Part shown: positions 42,975-53,129 of the stretch, in pieces
How positions within the stretch are numbered: the first letter of the stretch is position 1
Layout: every line of letters starts with the position of its first letter
Assembly: GCA_033557465.1 (NCBI GenBank)
Contig: CM066041.1
Coordinates: 159,253,532-159,317,531 of the forward strand
Source: Ichthyophis bannanicus
Lineage: Eukaryota > Chordata > Amphibia > Gymnophiona > Ichthyophiidae
Direction: 5' to 3'
Length of the DNA: 64,000 nt
The notes under the pieces: generated by a model
The model's input: only the letters and a program-made list of their open reading frames with translations
The model's database searches: none
Told to the model about the DNA's origin: nothing
Translations under genes and position numbers: made by a program

Positions 42975-43204
42975 GAGGCTGCACAAGAAAGGTGTTTTTT
43001 TTCTTCAAAAAAGTTTCAAGGTTTTGAACAACCAAAGAAAGGGGGGAGGTAACCGTTGTTCAGTGTGTTGTTAAATTACTGCCCTTTGTCTCCTTCCCTT
43101 TCCAGGATGTGCAGACTGCAGAGCAGGGACTGGGGAACTAAAAACAGGGCATGGGATAGACACAGTGGATCCCTTTTATAGCAAGATAAAATCAAACTTA
43201 TATA

Positions 43205-43325
43205 TATCTTTTATACCTCAACAAATAGAGGAGAGTTGACCTACATGGAGCAGCAGGTACAACTACTCTGTCCACCTACTGGGCAGACTAAATAGAACAT
43301 ACTAGTCTTTATCTGCCATTATAGT
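43205..43325 (+). mobile_element. CR1 3' UTR fragment
   Basis: GAGCAGCAGGTACAACTACT and CTACTGGGCAGACTAAATAG, then CATACTAGTCTTTATCTGCC. Matches LINE 2 at 5105-5190 (GAGCAGCAGGTACACCTGCT..). A 5'-truncated tail only. Confidence 0.7.
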
Positions 43326-43647
43326 AAAAGAGTGCAGATTTGGGTCACAAACACAGTGATAGTGCTGAATAACTTAGGTTTATCTAGTGAGAGTCACTAC
43401 AGCATTTCCTGTTGTGGCCTGCATATTACAGGGGGAACTAACTAAGTTATTTGCCTTCTTTCCCCTGTGGTGTTTATGGCCAGCATTTTAGTTTTCCTTT
43501 GGGTATTTGCAGTCTGTAGCAGTTGGAGAGCTGGTAGGCACAGGGGCGTGGGACTTAAAATGGCTAATTTGGGGAGATCATTGATAGCTGGTGACTTGAC
43601 ATTGCCAGGTTCACGTGGCTCAGACAATGATATCTGCAGTCAAACTC

Positions 43648-43760
43648 TAAGAACATAAGATTTGCCATACGCACTGGCCTAGTAACCAAGAGACCAGGGT
43701 TCAATTCCCACTAGCACTCCTTGTGGCCTTGGGCAAGTCACTTAACCCTCCATTGCCTCG
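43648..43760 (+). mobile_element. CR1 tail (antisense) followed by a CORE-like SINE
   Basis: AAGAACATAAGATTTGCCAT (43648-43675) is the CR1 terminus in reverse. It is joined to a SINE: GGTTCAATTCC (B-box-like, 43698-43708), CTTGTGGCCTTGGGCAAGTC, ACTTAACCCTCCATTGCCTC. No A-box is recognisable, so the SINE is 5'-truncated. Confidence 0.65.
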
Positions 43761-43828
43761 GAAGAAAGACCTGGCAATCTACTTCCAGTCACACTGGCAA
43801 GAAAACCCAGGAGCTGCTGGGTCGCCAG

Positions 43829-44065
43829 CAGGGCCGGCCCGTCCACTGAGCAAGAATGTTGTTTGCACAGGGCCCCGTGTTTCAGGGTGCCCTGCGCAAA
43901 CAACATTCTGTATTAAAAGCCCAGGTAAATTAAAAAAAAAAAAAAAACAAGCTGGCTGCTGCTGCTGTGGCAGCGGCAGAATCAAGTGTCCCGCGGCCCC
44001 CCCACCTACCCAGCAGAGCCCTCCCTGAATCAGTCCCTTTGGCACCAGCTTTCAGAGCCACAAAG
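43829..44065 (+). mobile_element. Second copy of the hAT 5' end
   Basis: CAGGGCCGGCCCGTCCACTG and about 230 bp following match 41467-41700 closely, including GAGCAAGAATGTTGTTTGCA and the A-run. This tip is closer to the 54500 end than the outer tip is. No partner end with an 8-bp duplication of GTCGCCAG was found. It breaks off at the CR1 3' end near 44066. Confidence 0.7.
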
Positions 44066-44343
44066 GGAGAGTTTAGAAACATAGAAATATGACGACAGAA
44101 AAAGACCACATGGCCTATCTAGTCTGTCCTTCCATAACAACTACAACAGTCCCCTTTTTACCTTTAGAGATCCTCTGTGTTTGTCCCATGCTTTTTTGAA
44201 TTCAGTTACTGTCCTCATCTCTACCACCTCCACTGGGAGACTATTCCACGGATCCACTACTCTTTCCGTAAAGAAATATTTCCGCATATCACTCCTGAAT
44301 CTATCTCCCTTCACCCTCATCCCATGTCCCCTCGTAGCAGACA

Positions 44344-44530
44344 TAGAAATTACTTACCTGGTAATTGTAGTTCCTGTAGGGTCCAGTTTAGTCCTCCACA
44401 TCTGGGTAGTGCACCTCCTCCCGCAGCTAGGAGACTGAACCAATCAGAGTCTTTTCCATGTCCGGATGTATGCTGCTGGAGCTCCCATCAGCCCCCCCCA
44501 GTGATCTATTAACAAAGCAGACTCAGAGAA
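44344..44530 (-). repeat. DIRS F 3' inverted terminal repeat
   Basis: TTACCTGGTAATTGTAGTTC, GTCCAGTTTAGTCCTCCACA and ATGTCCGGATGTATGCTGCT, matched inverted at 50100-50251. 44352-44360 reads outward as CAGGTAAGT. Confidence 0.88.
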
Positions 44531-44810
44531 GCAACGCATGAGAGAAAAATTTTATCTAAAACATTCCCGATAAAAAAAGACCTCCTCCCGCAAACAGCCG
44601 ACCCCCTCCCCAAACGAGGGAGCCAGAAACCTGTACATCGCCTCTGCCTCCCCAAAGACCGAAGGAAGAGACACAGTCGCGGCTACAAGAACAAACATCC
44701 AAAGGAGAGTGGAAGACCCCCTAAACTAGAAGATCACAGACATAGCACACTCTCGCAACCCGTGCAGAAATGCGCCGCGCCGAAAAAAAGGCAGTCAATC
44801 GTGAGGGAAG

Positions 44811-44905
44811 GAGAACTAAACTGGACCCTACAGGAACTACAATTACCAGGTAAGTGTAATTTCTATTTCCTGAGCGGTCCTCCAGTTTAGTCCTCCACAT
44901 TTGGG
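44811..44905 (-). repeat. DIRS F ICR
   Basis: Joined-tip copy: CTACAGGAACTACAATTACC, AGGTAAGTGTAATTTCTATT and TCCTGAGCGGTCCTCCAGTT. Matches the 50251 tip followed by the 44344 tip. Confidence 0.85.
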
Positions 44906-44922
44906 AAGTACCAGAGCAGTAC

Positions 44923-46020
44923 TCAACGGGAGGGACTCTGCCAACCGGCGCGCAAAACGGCTGAACCAAAACAGGAATCCTTAGAGGCCAGCACATCCAA
45001 CCGGTAATGCTTACTGAAAGCATGGAGCGACGACCAAGTAGCCGCTCTGCAAATCTCCACAGGCGGAACCAAACTGTGCTCCGCCCACGACGCCGCCTGC
45101 GCTCGGGTAGAATGGGCCCGGAGACCCAAAGGAACCATCCAGCCCTGCAGGATATACGCTGATGCAATAGCTTCTTTAAGCCACCGGGCAATAGAAGCTT
45201 TCGCCGCTGCTTCCCCCTTCCGCTTACCACCAAAAAGGACGAAGAGACGATCCGTCTTACGGTAAGGCTCCGAAACTTTCAAGTATCGCCGGAGCACCCA
45301 ACGAACATCGAGACGATGCAATCCACTATCAGTCGCGTCGGACCCGGCAGAATTAAAAACAGGAAGAAAAATAGACTGATTCAAATGAAAAGGAGACAAC
45401 CTTGGGAAGGAAAGAGGGAACAGGCCTCAAAACTACTCTATCTTTAGAGAAGGACAAGAAGGGTTCTCTACACGAGAGCGCCTGCAACTCAGAAATCCGC
45501 CGAGCTGAGCAAATGGCCACCAAAAACACTGTCTTTAGAGTTAAATCTTTAAGGGACGCCAGGTGAAGCGGCTCAAAGGGCTTCCGAACCAAACCCTGTA
45601 ATACGAGAGTCAAATCCCACGGAGGAACCGTCGCCCTGCGAACAGGCCGCAGCCGAAACACCGCTCTTAAGAAACGCTGCACATCCGAGTGCGCCCCCAG
45701 GGGCACCCCCAAGACCTTACCCCGGAAGCAAGCGAAAGCTGCTAATTGCACTTTCAGGGAACTGGCTGCCAGCCCTTTGTCGAAACCGTCCTGCAAGAAA
45801 CTGAGGATGGCAGGCACGGAAGCCTTTGCCGCTCGAATATCGCGTCGCGAACACCAATCCTCAAAAATGCGCCAGATCCGCACATACATGAGAAACGTAG
45901 AGGACTTCCTCGCCCGAAGGAGTGTGGCAATGACCGAAGCCGAATAACCTTTCTTCCTTAACCTAGCCCTCTCAATGGCCATACCATAAGCGAGAATCGA
46001 TCCACCTGTGGCATCCGGAG
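44923..46020 (-). pseudogene. DIRS F tyrosine recombinase
   Basis: Starts at about 46020 in the -1 frame relative to RT-RNase H: AYGMAIERARLRKKGYSASV, STFLMYVRIWRIFEDWCSRR, FLQDGFDKGLAASSLKVQLA, then AICSARRISELQALSCREPF (Arg I) and RPVPSFLPKVV. One extra base near 45395 shifts the frame to SPFHLNQSIFLPVF..., LRAHSTRAQAASWAEHSLVP (HxxR) and HAFSKHYRLDVLASKDSCFG (Tyr). All catalytic residues are intact, so a single indel inactivates it. Confidence 0.9.
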
Positions 46021-47967
46021 TGGCCCCTGAAGCAAGAGATCTGGCAACGGAGGAAGACGCCACGCCACCCCGTCTAGAAGCCGAACCAGATCCGCATACC
46101 AAGGACGTCTGGGCCAATCGGGCGCCACCAGCAGGACCTTCCCGCGGTGCGCTTCGATGCGTTGAATCATCCGACCGATCAACGCCCATGGAGGAAAGAT
46201 GTAGAGGAGACCGGAGACCGGCCAAGGCCGAATGAGTGCGTCGATGCCTTCGGACATCCGCTCCTGTCGTCTGCTGAAGAAGCGACTCGTTTTCGCGGAC
46301 TGAAAGGTCGCCATGAGGTCCATGACCGGAGCCCCCCCCCACCAGCGCACGATTTGAGCGTAGATCTGCGGATGAAGCTCCCACTCCCCCGCATCCACCT
46401 GTACTCTGCTGAGGAAATCCGCCATCACGTTGTCTTTTCCCGCAATATGCGCTGCCGAAAGAGCTAGGAGCTGGAATTCCACCCACTGAAACAAAAGATC
46501 CGATTCCTCTTCCATGGCTCTGCTGCCCGTGCCGCCCTGCCGATTGAGGTAGGCCACCGCTGCCGAACTGTCCGAGAGAACTCTCACCGTGCGCCCCGTC
46601 ACTGCAGATTTGAAAGCTTGCAGTGCCCGCATCACCGCTCGCAGCTCGAGATGGTTGATCGACCAAGAGGCTTCCAGGGCTGACCAAGTCCCCTGCGCGA
46701 AACGATCCGCACAGTGAGCTCCCCAGTCCTCCAGGCTGGCATCCGTCAGCACAGGCAACCAGATCGGCTGTTCCAGAGACACCCCCATCCGCAGCGACTT
46801 CGCACTCAGCCACCAGTGCAAGGAAAGTCGGACCCGCCGTGGGCAAGGCAGACGCTTGCTGAGCGAATCCGTTTGATTCGACCAACGACGCAAGAGGGTC
46901 CTCTGCAGCGGGCGCATATGGAACCGGGCCCAGGGAACCACCTCCAGCGTCGCCGCCATTGTCCCCAAGACGCGCAGGTACCACCAAGCCAACGGCGCTG
47001 GGAATCCCAAGAACTGACGAATCAGAGAACGCAGGCCTCGCGCCCGGCGATCTGGCAGGAACACCAGCCCTTCCGCGGTGTCGAAGCGGACCCCGAGGTA
47101 TTCGAGGGATTGAGTCGGCACTAAGTGACTCTTCTTCTCGTTCACCACCCAACCGAGGCTCCAAAGAAGCTCTAACACCCGGCTGGTGGCTTGTCGACTC
47201 TCGGACTTTGCCCGAATCAACCAATCGTCGAGGTAAGGATGAACCAGAACACCTTCCTTCCGCAACGCCGCCGCCACCACCATGACCTTGGTGAAGACGC
47301 GGGGCGCTGTGGCCAAACCGAACGGCAACGCCCGAAACTGATAATGTCCCCAAGGGAACGCGAACCGCAGAAATCTTTGATGAGCCGCCCTGATGGGAAT
47401 GTGCAAGTAGGCCTCCGAAAGGTCCAAGGACGTCAAGAACTCAGTCTTGCGCACCGCCATTATGACGGATCGCAGAGTCTCCATGCGGAAATGAGGCACA
47501 CGCAGACAACGATTTACGCCTTTGAGGTCCAAAATAGGACGAAGAGACCCATCCTTCTTTGGCACCACAAAATAAATGGAATATTGACCCACTCCGAGTT
47601 CGGACTCTGGGACCGGCACAACCGCCCCCAAGGCAACCAGGCGGTCCAACGTCAAGCGTATTGCGAGAACTTTCTGCAGACCCTTGCATAGAGACAGGAC
47701 AAAGGAATCCTGAAGAGGACACGCAAACTCCAAAGCATAGCCCTCCCGCACTATCTCAAGCACCCACTGGTCCGAGGTGAGCTGAACCCAGGAGGGAAGA
47801 AAGCGTCGAAGACGAGCTCCGATCACCTGACCTCCCCCCGGGGCCCACCTCGCTTCACTGCGGCTTGCGACTAAAGGAAGAGGAGGATGAGGAGGAGGTC
47901 GCCGAGAACCCTCTCCCTGCCCCTCGAAATCCCCGAAACCCCGGGGACCTAGTCGTCGATCTGCCAC
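45958..47967 (-). CDS. DIRS F RT-RNase H-methyltransferase-like polyprotein
   Basis: 669-residue uninterrupted frame. RT: YFVVPKKDGSLRPILDLKGV (about residue 140), LTSLDLSEAYLHIPIRAAHQ (first Asp), FRALPFGLATAPRVFTKVMV and VHPYLDDWLIRAKS (YLDD, about residue 245). RNase H: LTDASLEDWGAHCADRFAQG, HLELRAVMRAL, VRVLSDSSAAVAYLNRQGGT and SAAHIAGKDNVMADFLSRVQ (D, E, D, H..D in order). Methyltransferase-like: PVMDLMATFQSAKTSRFFSR, YIFPPWALIGRMIQRIEAHR and APDWPRRPWYADLVRLL. It may be functional as a protein. The true start may lie upstream, since MADRRLGPRG is only the first Met after the Gag overlap. Confidence 0.88.
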   Translation of the reverse strand: MADRRLGPRGFGDFEGQGEGSRRPPPHPPLPLVASRSEARWAPGGGQVIGARLRRFLPSWVQLTSDQWVLEIVREGYALEFACPLQDSFVLSLCKGLQKVLAIRLTLDRLVALGAVVPVPESELGVGQYSIYFVVPKKDGSLRPILDLKGVNRCLRVPHFRMETLRSVIMAVRKTEFLTSLDLSEAYLHIPIRAAHQRFLRFAFPWGHYQFRALPFGLATAPRVFTKVMVVAAALRKEGVLVHPYLDDWLIRAKSESRQATSRVLELLWSLGWVVNEKKSHLVPTQSLEYLGVRFDTAEGLVFLPDRRARGLRSLIRQFLGFPAPLAWWYLRVLGTMAATLEVVPWARFHMRPLQRTLLRRWSNQTDSLSKRLPCPRRVRLSLHWWLSAKSLRMGVSLEQPIWLPVLTDASLEDWGAHCADRFAQGTWSALEASWSINHLELRAVMRALQAFKSAVTGRTVRVLSDSSAAVAYLNRQGGTGSRAMEEESDLLFQWVEFQLLALSAAHIAGKDNVMADFLSRVQVDAGEWELHPQIYAQIVRWWGGAPVMDLMATFQSAKTSRFFSRRQERMSEGIDALIRPWPVSGLLYIFPPWALIGRMIQRIEAHRGKVLLVAPDWPRRPWYADLVRLLDGVAWRLPPLPDLLLQGPLRMPQVDRFSLMVWPLRGLG

Positions 47968-49379
47968 ATTGGAAACCCCTCAGACGGGAAGAACGGAACC
48001 TGCGAAAGTCCCGAAACTGACCGCAAGTAGACGAAACACTCCTACTCAGTCTGGGCTTATCCTCCGGAAGACGACCACCTTTGGACTCCCCAAGGTCCTT
48101 AACTAACTTATCCAGGTCATCCCCGAACAGCTTGCCCTTAAAGGGGAGCTTGCTGAGACGCGACTTAGAAGACCCATCGGCCGCCCAAATCGTAATGAAC
48201 ATCCGCCAAATAAGCTGAACCAGATTCCAATCGGGTCACCTCAAACAACCCCTGCTGGTCAAGACGAGAGTCCTGTCGTAAGTGTTGAGCCCATCGCAAA
48301 CAGGCCCTGGAGACCCAAGCTCCACAAATAGACGCCTGCAACGATAAGGCATTGGCCTCAAAGGCCTGCTTCAGCAAACCGTCCACCTTTCTATCCTGAG
48401 TGTCTTTCAAGGCAGCAGCGCCCTCAACGGGAATCGTGGTCTTCTTGGTCACCGCCGACACCGCAGCGTCGACCCGGGGCGAGCGAAACTTTTCCTTGTC
48501 TTTGTCCGCCAAAGGATAGAGACGATTCATCGTCCGAATACCCTTCAATCCGGACTCAGGCTGGTCCCATTCAGCCTGAATCATCTGATCCACCACTCTA
48601 TGGACCGAAAAGACAACCTGGGAATCGCGCACCACTTGGATCAGAGGATCCTCTAAACCTTCCTCATCCAGAGGACGCGCCGCAGCCAAATTAAGCGCCT
48701 GGAGGGATTCCGTAACCAGGGGAACCAATTCCTCCTTGCGAAATACACGGATAATCCGAGCCTGGTCCTCAGGCTCTGGAATTTCCCCCTCCTCTAATTC
48801 TGCAACCCCATCTTCGGGATCGACATCCGACCACTCCGTCTCCTGCCAGTCCACATCATCGGAGGGATGGGGCCACTTGGCCGCTTTAGGAGCGTCCCCT
48901 CTCGCCTCCTCCCCTTTGAGAGACGGAGGAGCAGGCGACAGCGAACCCAGCTCGGGCAACTTACCCAATCGGCCCTTCTGGAAAGCCTGATGCATGAGAA
49001 GCACAAAATCCGGAGAGAAATCCCCCAAAAAAGACTCGCCTACCCCCCTTGCTGGCGCACCCCCTGGTGCAGAAGGAGGAGAGGATCCGAGAAGTCCCGG
49101 AGAAGGCTCTTCCCCAGCCGAGACTGGAGGGACTACGGACTCCAAAGGCACTCTGGCCTCCATCTGAGGTTCCAGGACCGAAGAAACAAGAGCGCAGCTC
49201 TTGCACACCCCGGCGTCAGACACCGAACCCTTGCGGGATCCGCAGATTACGCACTGCGGACGCCCCGACATGAGGGGAAAACCTCCAAGCAAAAGGCAAG
49301 GCGCTGCAAGCGAAAAAAGGAAGAGAGAGAGATGACCACTGCCCAGAACTGGACAGCAAGGAAAGGCCAGCCCCCACAA
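47855..49379 (-). pseudogene. DIRS F Gag
   Basis: Frame 48165-49379: CxxC-x12-CxxC finger (CVICGSRKGSVSDAGVCKSC) at about residue 45; FSPDFVLLMHQAFQKGRLGK; acidic GEIPEPEDQARIIRVFRKEE; AVSAVTKKTTIPVEGAAALK; GLLKQAFEANALSLQASICG; YLADVHYDL. A deletion of about 70 bp relative to DIRS H then shifts the frame to 47855-48202 (SKSRLSKLPFKGKLFGDDLD, KLVKDLGESKGGRLPEDKPR, Arg/Phe-rich tail). DIRS-type Gag is the known source of the LAP2-alpha C-terminal domain in mammals; the helical middle here is the matching region by position only. Confidence 0.75.
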
Positions 49380-50251
49380 ACCAGCTTGAACTCTCCAGGG
49401 GGTTTGGGCTGGGTTGGGGAAATGTCCAAAAGCACTGCACAGTAGTCTTTACCAAATGCGGGCTCACCGCATGCCCCTGAGCTGAAGCACCTCCTTCAGG
49501 AAGCCTGGTCGGCCCAGAAACGCTGCAGCACGGACCGCCGAGAAAAGAGCGGGAGAAGTGCAAGTAAAATGGCCGCCGCTCCCGCGGCCGGAAAAAAGGC
49601 GCGAGGCAGAAAAATAAAGGAAAGAAAATTAAGCAAAAGAAAGGAAAAGGTATCCCCGCCGAAAAACACAACGGCGCACGCCAAGGCCGAAAAAAAAATA
49701 AGAAACGTGCCCCGGAGACAAGCTCCGCTTACCAGACAGCACAGATATCGTGAGCCACGCTGACAGGGACTGCAGATCCGAGAGAAGCACGCTGAAAGGA
49801 CATCCCCAGCAAGCGTTTGTGCCGAGAAGTGCTAAATCTCTTCCCCGTGCAAGTCTAGGGGAAGAGATCGCACGCAGAGACAGAGCCCGAAGTGCCTCCA
49901 CCAAGCAGGAAGCAGAAGGGCAGTACAAGTTCGGCTCCCCCATGGTACACATTTTTTTTTTTTTTAAAGCGATAGACCCCCTGAATAAGCAAAATAAAAC
50001 AGAAAGCAGAAAGAACAGGAAAACAACCCAAAAAATCTAAACTAGTGTTGCCTAGAAAGATCCTAAAGTGAGCCCAAGAACAGGCTCACACGTCCACCTG
50101 CTGCAAGGAGACTGGACACACTGGTGGGCTGATGGGAGCTCCAGCAGCATACATCCGGACATGGAAAAGACTCTGATTGGTCCAGTCTCCTAGCTGTGGG
50201 AGGAGGTGCACTACCCAGATGTGGAGGACTAAACTGGAGGACCGCTCAGGA
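49380..50251 (-). repeat. DIRS F 5' UTR and 5' ITR
   Basis: Non-coding leader with a purine-rich block (49560-49700) and a T-run at 49952-49966. The terminal 150 bp (50100-50251) is the inverted partner of 44344-44530: GCATACATCCGGACATGGAA, GAGGAGGTGCACTACCCAGA. Confidence 0.7.
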
Positions 50252-51633
50252 ACTTGCTTTCAATTGAAAGAGGCTCGCTCCCTGAACATTTATGCCACGG
50301 AGGTATTTAAACATCTCAATAATATCACCTCTATCCCGCCTTTCCTCTAAGGTGTACATATTAAGATCCTTCAGTCTGTCCTCATATGCTTTATAATGAA
50401 GACCACTAATCATTTTAGTAGCCACCCTCTGCACCGACTCCATCCTGTTCACATCCTTTTGAAGGTGCGGTCTCCAGAATTGCACACCATACTCCAAATG
50501 AGGTCGCACCAAAGACTTATACAGAGGCATTATCACCTCCTTTTTTCTGCTAGCCATTCCTCTCCGTATGCACCCAAGCATCCTTCTAGCTTTTGCCATC
50601 GCCTTTTCTACCTGTTTAGCTACTTTAAGATCATTAGACACAACCATGCCTAGGTCCCGCTCTTCTTTAGTGGACAAAAGTACTTCACCCCCTATACTAC
50701 ATTGCTCCCTTGGATTGCTGCAGCCCAAATGCATGACCTTACATTTTTTAACATTAAATCCCAGCTGCCAAATTCTTCAAGCTTAGCTAGATCCCTCCTC
50801 ATGTTATCTACCCCTTCCTGGGTGTCTACTCTATTGCAGATTTTGGTATCATCTGCAAAGAGGCAAACCTTACCTGAAAGCCCTTCCGCTTTATCACTAA
50901 CAAAGATGTTAAAAAGAATTGGACCAAGGACAGATTCCTGGGGCACACCACTGATAACATCCTTCTCCTCAGAGTGAGCTCCATTTACTTGTACTCTTTG
51001 TCGCCTCCCACTCAACCAATTTCTAACCCAAGCAGTAACTTTAGGGTCCATCCCTAGGGTGCTCAGTTTGTTTATAAGTCGCCTGTGAGGAACAGTGTCA
51101 AAGGCTTTACTGAAATCTAAATACACCACATCTAGGGCTCTCCCTCGGTCCAACTCCCTGGTCACCCAGTCAAAGAAATCAATCAGATTTGTTTGACAAG
51201 ACCTGCCTCTGGTGAATCCGTGCTGCCTCGGATCCTGTAATCCGCTGGACTCCAGAAACCTCACTATTTTCCCTTTCAGCAGCGTTTCCAATAATTTACT
51301 CACCACCAAAGTTAAACTAACCGGCCTGTAGTTTTCAACCACATCCTTACTTCCGCTTTTGTGTAAAGGCACCACATGAGCCTTTCTCCAGTCCTTTGGC
51401 ACCACTCACGACTCCAACGAGGCATTGAAAAGGTCAGTCAGTGGAGCTGCTAGTACGTCCCCAAGTTCCCTCAGTATTCTCGGGTGTATCCCATCTGGTC
51501 CCAACGCTTTGTCTACTTTAAGCTGAGATAGTTTCTCACGAACACAGTCTCTTGAAAATTGTTCAAGATGTCCTTTGCTTCTGTTCGTTCCTATTTGTGG
51601 GTATTTTCTGAGGTCCTGCTCCTGGTTCTTCAT
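50246..51633 (-). pseudogene. CR1 LINE 4 reverse transcriptase
   Basis: KALGPDGIHPRILRELGDVL, VPLHKSGSKDVVENYRPVSL, FTRGRSCQTNLIDFFDW, VVYLDFSKAFDTVPHRRLIN, ISGVPQESVLGPILFNIF (Gly to Glu in the PQGS box) and KVCLFADDTKICNRVD. A frameshift near 50770 leads to VRPHLEYGVQFWRPHLQKDV and TLEERRDRGDIIEMFKYLRG. Otherwise well preserved, so a relatively young copy. Confidence 0.88.
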
Positions 51634-52914
51634 CTGTGAACACAGAACAAAAATATTTGTTAAGCAATTCCGCTTTATCCTTATTAGCTTCTACATATTC
51701 CTCCCCTGCACCCTTGAGTCTGACAATACCACTCTTGCCCTTCCTCTTCTCACTAATATATCTGAAAAATGTCTTATCCCCCCATTTTATTGCATTGGCT
51801 ATTTCCTCCTTTTTAATCTTTGCCTTTTTGACTACTTTGCTAGCTTCTCTAAGTTTTTCCAAATATAGATGCCTGTCTTCCTCTCTCTGTGATCTCTTGT
51901 ATTTCATGAAGGCCTCCCTCTTTTAATTCACTTTTTCAGCTACTTCTTTCGAAAACCATAGCGGTCTCCTTTTCCTTTTACCATTTTAACAAAAAGGTTG
52001 GTTGCCCTTAAAATATCCCCTTTCAGTATTTCCCACTGTTTTTCTACATCCCTCAGCTATTCCCATCCAACTAACGACTCCCTGAGGTATTGGCCCATCT
52101 TCGCAAAGTTAGTCTTCCTAAAGTCTAAGATCATCGCCTTTGAATGGATTCTAACAGCCCTAGTCCTAATACTGAACCACACCATCTGGTGGATGCAAAA
52201 TGATCTCCCACTACAACATCAGAAACACTTTCACCATTGGTAAGCACCAAGTCCAGTATGGCCCCTTCACGTGTGGGGTCTGTTACCAATTGCCTGAATA
52301 GTTCTCCCTGTAGAGAATCCATGATCTCCTTACTTCTAGATGATACTGCAGCAGGAATGTGCCAATCAACATCTGGCATATTGAAATCTCCTCCTTTCTT
52401 AGCAATGCTGCGCATGTCTTCAATTAACTCTGTCCACCTCTTCCTCTTGTGAGGGAGGTCTGTATATCACACCAATGTAAATAGATTTTTCTTTCCCTCT
52501 TTCTAGTTTAACCCACAATGCCTCCCCTCTCTCTTTTAAGCTCTGTAATTCCAAAGCTTTAATAGTAGTTTTTACATATAGTGCCACTCCTCCCCTACTT
52601 CCTACCCTGTCCTTTCTGAATAAAGTATAGCCAGGTATAGTTACATCCCAATCATGGTTTTCTGTGAACCATGTTTCTGTAACTGCCACTAAATCCAAGT
52701 CAGCCACTCCCACCAAAGCTTCAACATCAGGGATCTTATTTCCCATGCTACGGGCATTTATACACACTGCTTTCCATATGTTACCCCTGTTACCCAGTTC
52801 CATAAAGTTATTTAATGTATCACCTACCTGGGGGCTTTCTTCACCCATCCCCAACGAATCTAGTTTAAAGCCCTCTTCAATAGTTTCCCTTTCTCGCGGC
52901 TCTGTTAAGCCCAC
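51563..52914 (-). pseudogene. CR1 LINE 4 endonuclease and linker
   Basis: Frame 52420-52914 begins MGLTEPRERE and contains ICINARSMGNKIPDVEALVG, AVTETWFTENHDWDVTIPGY, SRGGVALYVK and YIGVIYRPPSQEEEVDRVN. Next, DFNMPDVDWHIPAA at about 52365 and a D-H region near 52210. Linker 51563-51907 carries KWGDKTFFRYISEKRKGKSG. Two or three indels. Confidence 0.8.
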
Positions 52915-52991
52915 AAGCGCTAATGGGAAACAGGAAATGCCTCTTTCCCATCAGCACCGGCAGGCTTAACAGAGCCGCGAGAGAGAAACTC
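52882..52991. repeat. Hairpin at the 5' end of CR1 LINE 4
   Basis: TCTCGCGGCTCTGTTAAGCC (52892-52911) and its perfect reverse complement (52963-52982). The arms extend imperfectly to about 30 bp, and the 51-bp spacer itself is partly self-complementary (TAATGGGAAACAGG / CTCTTTCCCATCA). Confidence 0.85.
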
Positions 52992-53125
52992 TCTCTTCGC
53001 AGCTCTGAAAGCTGGCGCCGAGGGGACTGATTCAGGGAGGGCTCTGCCAGGTAGGTGGGGGGGGGGGGCGCGGGACACTTGATTCTGCCGCTGCCGCAGC
53101 CGCCAGTTTTTTTTTAAATTTTCCC
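52983..53125 (-). repeat. Inverted copy of hAT internal sequence
   Basis: Reverse-complement match to 43920-44065 and 41560-41700: GAAAGCTGGCGCCGAGGGGA, CTGATTCAGGGAGGGCTCTG, CACTTGATTCTGCCGCTGCC and the T-run. So the hAT insertion contains its own left-end sequence in both orientations. Confidence 0.75.
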
Positions 53126-53129
53126 TGGG

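Larger units (their letters stand above)
44344..50251 (-). mobile_element. DIRS F (family 2), complete with both ends
   Basis: 3' tip ATAGAAATTACTTACC at 44344; 5' tip GACCGCTCAGGA at about 50251. About 5.9 kb. The RT-RNase H frame is open throughout. Gag has one deletion, and the recombinase has one single-base frameshift. ITRs and ICR are well preserved, making this one of the two youngest DIRS copies here. It sits inside CR1 LINE 4. Confidence 0.92.
44066..52960 (-). mobile_element. CR1-like LINE 4, split by DIRS F
   Basis: The 3' end is near 44066, the 5' end near 52915-52960. The segment 44141-44343 (ATRGHGMRVKGDRF, RKYFFTERVVDPWNSLPVEV) continues the frame at 50252 (GASLFQLKASS), so DIRS F sits between them. 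ORF1 is absent. Own length about 3 kb. Confidence 0.85.

Noticed and set aside
43673..43760. Functional tRNA gene
   Set aside because: It has a B-box-like GGTTCAATTCC but no A-box or cloverleaf; the following CORE-like segment marks it as a SINE.
48867..49445. 192-codon plus-strand Arg-rich frame
   Set aside because: Antisense of DIRS F Gag. The Arg richness reflects base composition.
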